From Kitasatospora sp. SUK 42 (GTDB lineage Bacteria; Actinomycetota; Actinomycetes; Streptomycetales; Streptomycetaceae): a DNA stretch of 64,000 nucleotides. Positions 61,704 to 64,000 of the stretch are shown piece by piece; within the stretch, counting starts at the first letter, position 1, and each line of letters opens with the position of its first letter. The notes beneath the pieces were generated by a model. That model ran no database searches. It was not told where the DNA came from and saw nothing but the letters and a program-made list of their open reading frames with translations. The stretch is taken from contig NZ_LFMD02000002.1 in the NCBI RefSeq assembly GCF_015776785.2, positions 956,774 through 1,020,773 on the forward strand, given 5' to 3'. The translations under genes and the position numbers were made by a program.

Positions 61704-62003
61704 ATGCCGTCTGATCACGCCCCCACCACCGAACCTGTCATGCCCGAGCCAGCCGGGACGCCCGTCCCGGCGGTGACCCCCGAGCGGGTACTGGCCGGGA
61801 TCGCCCTGCTCGTGCCGATCGTCGCGATGCTCTGGGTGTCCTCCTACAACAAGACCGACCCGGCCGCGGCCGGGATGCCCTTCTTCTACTGGTACCAGCT
61901 GCTCTGGGTGCCGGTGTCGGCCGTCTTCACGGTCGCCGCGTACCTGCTGATCAACCGGGACGAGAAGGCCCGCAAGGCGGCCCGGAAGGGCGGTGCGCGA
62001 TGA
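61704..62003 (+). CDS. Small membrane protein, DUF3311 family
   Basis: A 99-residue protein with two membrane helices (VLAGIALLVPIVAMLWVSSYNK and FFYWYQLLWVPVSAVFTVAAYLL regions) and a basic C-terminal tail. DUF3311 proteins are small partners of sodium:solute symporters, as YhdT is for PanF-type carriers. Its stop overlaps the symporter ATG by four bases, so the two are made together. Confidence 0.88.
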   Translation: MPSDHAPTTEPVMPEPAGTPVPAVTPERVLAGIALLVPIVAMLWVSSYNKTDPAAAGMPFFYWYQLLWVPVSAVFTVAAYLLINRDEKARKAARKGGAR

Positions 62004-63610
62004 CGGGCGTCAACGTGCCGGCCCTCGTGGTCTTCGTGCTGTTCTTCCTGCTGGTCACCGTGATGGGCTTCCTCGCCTCCCGCTGGCGCCGCGCGGGCGA
62101 CGCGGCGCACCTGGACGAGTGGGGCCTGGGCGGCCGCAGCTTCGGGACCTGGGTGACCTGGTTCCTGCTCGGCGGCGACCTCTACACCGCGTACACCTTC
62201 GTCGCCGTCCCGGCCGCGGTGTACGCGACCGGCGCGGCCGGCTTCTTCGCGGTGCCGTACACGATCGTCGCCTACCCGCTGGTCTTCCTCTTCCTGCCCC
62301 GGCTCTGGTCGGTCTCCCGGGTGCACGGCTACGTCACCCCGGCCGACTTCGTGCGCGGCCGCTACGGCTCGCGGCCGCTGTCCCTGGTGGTCGCGCTGAC
62401 CGGGATCCTGGCCACCATGCCGTACATCGCCCTGCAGCTCGTCGGCATCCAGGCGGTGCTGGACGTGCTCGGGGTCGGCGGCGGGGAGAACGCCAACTGG
62501 TTCGTCAAGGACCTGCCGCTGTTCCTCGCCTTCGGCGTGCTGGCCGCCTACACCTACTCCTCGGGCCTGCGCGCCCCGGCGCTGATCGCCTTCGTCAAGG
62601 ACGCCCTGGTCTACATCGTGATCATCGTCGCGGTGATCTACATCCCGATCCGGCTCGGCGGCTACGGGCACATCTTCGACACGGCCGCGCAGCACTTCAA
62701 GCAGACCAGGGCCGGCTCGCTGACCCTGCCGGCCAACAAGGAGTGGACGTACGCGACGCTCGGGATCGGCTCGGCGATGGCGCTGTTCATGTACCCGCAC
62801 TCGGTGACCGGCGTGCTGGCCTCCAAGTCCCGCAACACGGTGCGCCGCAACATGGCGATCATGCCCGCGTACTCGCTGATGCTCGGCCTGCTGGCGCTGC
62901 TCGGCTTCATGGCGATCGCGGCGGGCGTGGGCAGCGGCGTCAAGGGCTACAACTCCCAGCTCTCGGTGCCGCAGCTGTTCGCGAACATGTTCCCGGACTG
63001 GTTCACCGGCGTGGCCTTCGCCGCGATCGGGATCGGCGCGCTGGTGCCGGCCGCCATCATGTCCATCGCGGCGGCCAACCTGTTCACCCGCAACGTCTAC
63101 AAGGAGTGGCTCAAGCCCGCCGCCACCCCCGCCGACGAGACCCGCGTCGCCAAGCTGGTCTCGCTGCTGGTGAAGGTCGGCGCGCTGGTCTTCGTGCTCG
63201 GCATGGACCGGCAGGCCGCGATCAACCTCCAGCTGCTGGGCGGCCTGTGGATCCTCCAGACCTTCGTGGCGATCGTCGGCGGCCTGTTCACCCGCTGGTT
63301 CCACCACTGGGCGCTGTTCGCCGGCTGGGCGGCCGGCATGGTCTACGGCACCTGGAAGGCGTACGGGATCGCCAGCCCCGCCACCAAGCACTTCGGCGGC
63401 AACGCCGCCGAGATCCCCGGCATCGGCGAGATCGGCTACATCGGCCTGACCGCCTTCGCGCTCAACCTGATCGTCTCGGTGGTGCTCACCCTGGTGCTGC
63501 GGGCCGCCAAGGCGCCCGTGGGGCAGGACGAGACCAGGCCGTCCGACTACAGCGCCGAAGCCGGCGACGAAGAGCGGGAGAACGCGCCGGAGCCCGTAGC
63601 GGCGCACTGA
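62000..63610 (+). CDS. mctP: Sodium:solute symporter (monocarboxylate permease type)
   Basis: A 536-residue SSS-family carrier with about 13 membrane helices. Helix 1 begins [16 protein letters not shown]; the sodium-site region shows [23 protein letters not shown], and later [20 protein letters not shown] and [24 protein letters not shown]. With the DUF3311 partner it resembles MctP-type monocarboxylate uptake permeases (lactate, pyruvate, propionate); the substrate is inferred. ATG 62000 is the start. Confidence 0.87.
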   Translation: MTGVNVPALVVFVLFFLLVTVMGFLASRWRRAGDAAHLDEWGLGGRSFGTWVTWFLLGGDLYTAYTFVAVPAAVYATGAAGFFAVPYTIVAYPLVFLFLPRLWSVSRVHGYVTPADFVRGRYGSRPLSLVVALTGILATMPYIALQLVGIQAVLDVLGVGGGENANWFVKDLPLFLAFGVLAAYTYSSGLRAPALIAFVKDALVYIVIIVAVIYIPIRLGGYGHIFDTAAQHFKQTRAGSLTLPANKEWTYATLGIGSAMALFMYPHSVTGVLASKSRNTVRRNMAIMPAYSLMLGLLALLGFMAIAAGVGSGVKGYNSQLSVPQLFANMFPDWFTGVAFAAIGIGALVPAAIMSIAAANLFTRNVYKEWLKPAATPADETRVAKLVSLLVKVGALVFVLGMDRQAAINLQLLGGLWILQTFVAIVGGLFTRWFHHWALFAGWAAGMVYGTWKAYGIASPATKHFGGNAAEIPGIGEIGYIGLTAFALNLIVSVVLTLVLRAAKAPVGQDETRPSDYSAEAGDEERENAPEPVAAH

Positions 63611-63631
63611 TTCACGCGGTACGCGCCCTGT

Positions 63632-63676
63632 GATCGCGCCGCCTTCTCCGTGAACACTGGAGGAGGCGGCGCGATC
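63632..63676 (+). terminator. Hairpin terminator after the symporter gene
   Basis: GATCGCGCCGCCTTCTCC (63632-63649) pairs with 63659-63676 over about 17 of 18 positions, 22 bp after the stop. Confidence 0.8.
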
Positions 63677-63765
63677 ATATGTATGAACAGGCGTGCACGC
63701 CGGGCACCACCAGACCGGACCGGCAACCGGCCGGAACCTGAACGAACCACGGGGAGCTCGCGGCC

Positions 63766-64000
63766 ATGGCAGAACTCGGCACCACCCTCAACGGCCAGCA
63801 CCAGTCCACGCAGGGCCCGCACCACCACCACGTCGCCTCCCACCGCGGGGCCACCCGGCTGCCGTCCGTGCTCATCGCCACCCGGCACGGCGAGTCCACC
63901 GCCAACGTCGAGTTCCACCAGGCCGAGGCCGCCGGCGCGCTCAGCGTCCCGATCAGCTGCCGCGACGCCGACATCCCGCTGTCGCTGCACGGCCAGCAGC
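63766..64000 (+). CDS. Histidine phosphatase family protein, N-terminal part
   Basis: The frame starts at ATG 63766 after GGGGAG and runs off the window end, so only 78 residues are seen. A His-rich N-terminal extension (QGPHHHHVASH) leads to LIATRHGEST, the phosphoglycerate-mutase-type RHG catalytic motif with the phospho-accepting histidine, and then DADIPLSLHGQQ, the second conserved block. The family includes phosphatases and mutases; the substrate is unknown. Confidence 0.88.
   Translation, partial: MAELGTTLNGQHQSTQGPHHHHVASHRGATRLPSVLIATRHGESTANVEFHQAEAAGALSVPISCRDADIPLSLHGQQ

Overview
The window is very GC-rich DNA from a filamentous actinobacterium, almost certainly a Streptomycetaceae member (Streptomyces or Kitasatospora). 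The evidence is the codon bias, frequent GTG starts, wblE, nickel superoxide dismutase (sodN/sodX), the dasR-dasABCD chitobiose locus, and a gene order that, from memory, matches the Streptomyces coelicolor core chromosome between the das locus and the 2-oxoglutarate dehydrogenase gene (roughly SCO5231-SCO5281). No species call is possible from sequence alone.

Positions 1-20279 are an accessory defence island. It begins inside an IS256-type transposase at the window edge. Next comes a NaeI-like restriction-modification set: a C5-cytosine methyltransferase on +, and on - a Vsr endonuclease and a NaeI-family endonuclease with all five known active-site residues. A second - strand group encodes an HNH protein, a SNF2-like helicase, a ParB-like protein and a second HNH-like protein. 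Divergent from it, on +, are an HTH regulator and a tightly coupled five-gene operon: two unrecognised proteins, a NERD-nuclease/UvrD-helicase fusion, a DrmA-like helicase and a DrmB-like DUF1998 protein. This is the DISARM core without a visible drmC, drmD or a DISARM-type adjacent methylase, so it is the best candidate for an undescribed or variant system. The island ends with a decayed transposase and a 44-nt 3' fragment of a tRNA-Pro(GGG) gene, a likely attachment site.

Positions 20280-42000 are mostly core: a small conserved protein, a NarL-type two-component system, a DedA protein, an operon for a cupredoxin lipoprotein, a metallophosphoesterase and a membrane protein, a VOC-family protein, kgd, a DUF6104 protein, a DUF4097/PadR pair with palindromic operators, a zinc-type alcohol dehydrogenase-like oxidoreductase, malic enzyme, a polar amino-acid ABC transporter, a CGNR zinc-finger protein and divergent sodX/sodN. 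The kgd gene carries a gapless but diverged 328-bp tandem duplication that breaks its frame; removal of one unit would restore a 1222-codon frame.

Positions 41835-49428 hold a 160-bp MITE-like inverted-repeat element, a cobalamin riboswitch with a three-gene ABC importer, an NTF2-like protein, a GNAT acetyltransferase, an RsbW-type anti-sigma factor with a SigB/F/G-family sigma factor, a membrane protein and a diacylglycerol-kinase-like protein. Positions 49429-64000 hold wblE followed by a 6C small RNA, a PdtaS-type histidine kinase, a SIS-domain sugar isomerase, a second DasA-like binding protein, dasD-dasC-dasB-dasA, dasR, a DUF3311/MctP-type symporter pair and the start of a histidine phosphatase gene. 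DasR-box-like palindromes lie before dasA, before the second binding protein, and before the PdtaS-type kinase, which suggests an N-acetylglucosamine-responsive regulon.
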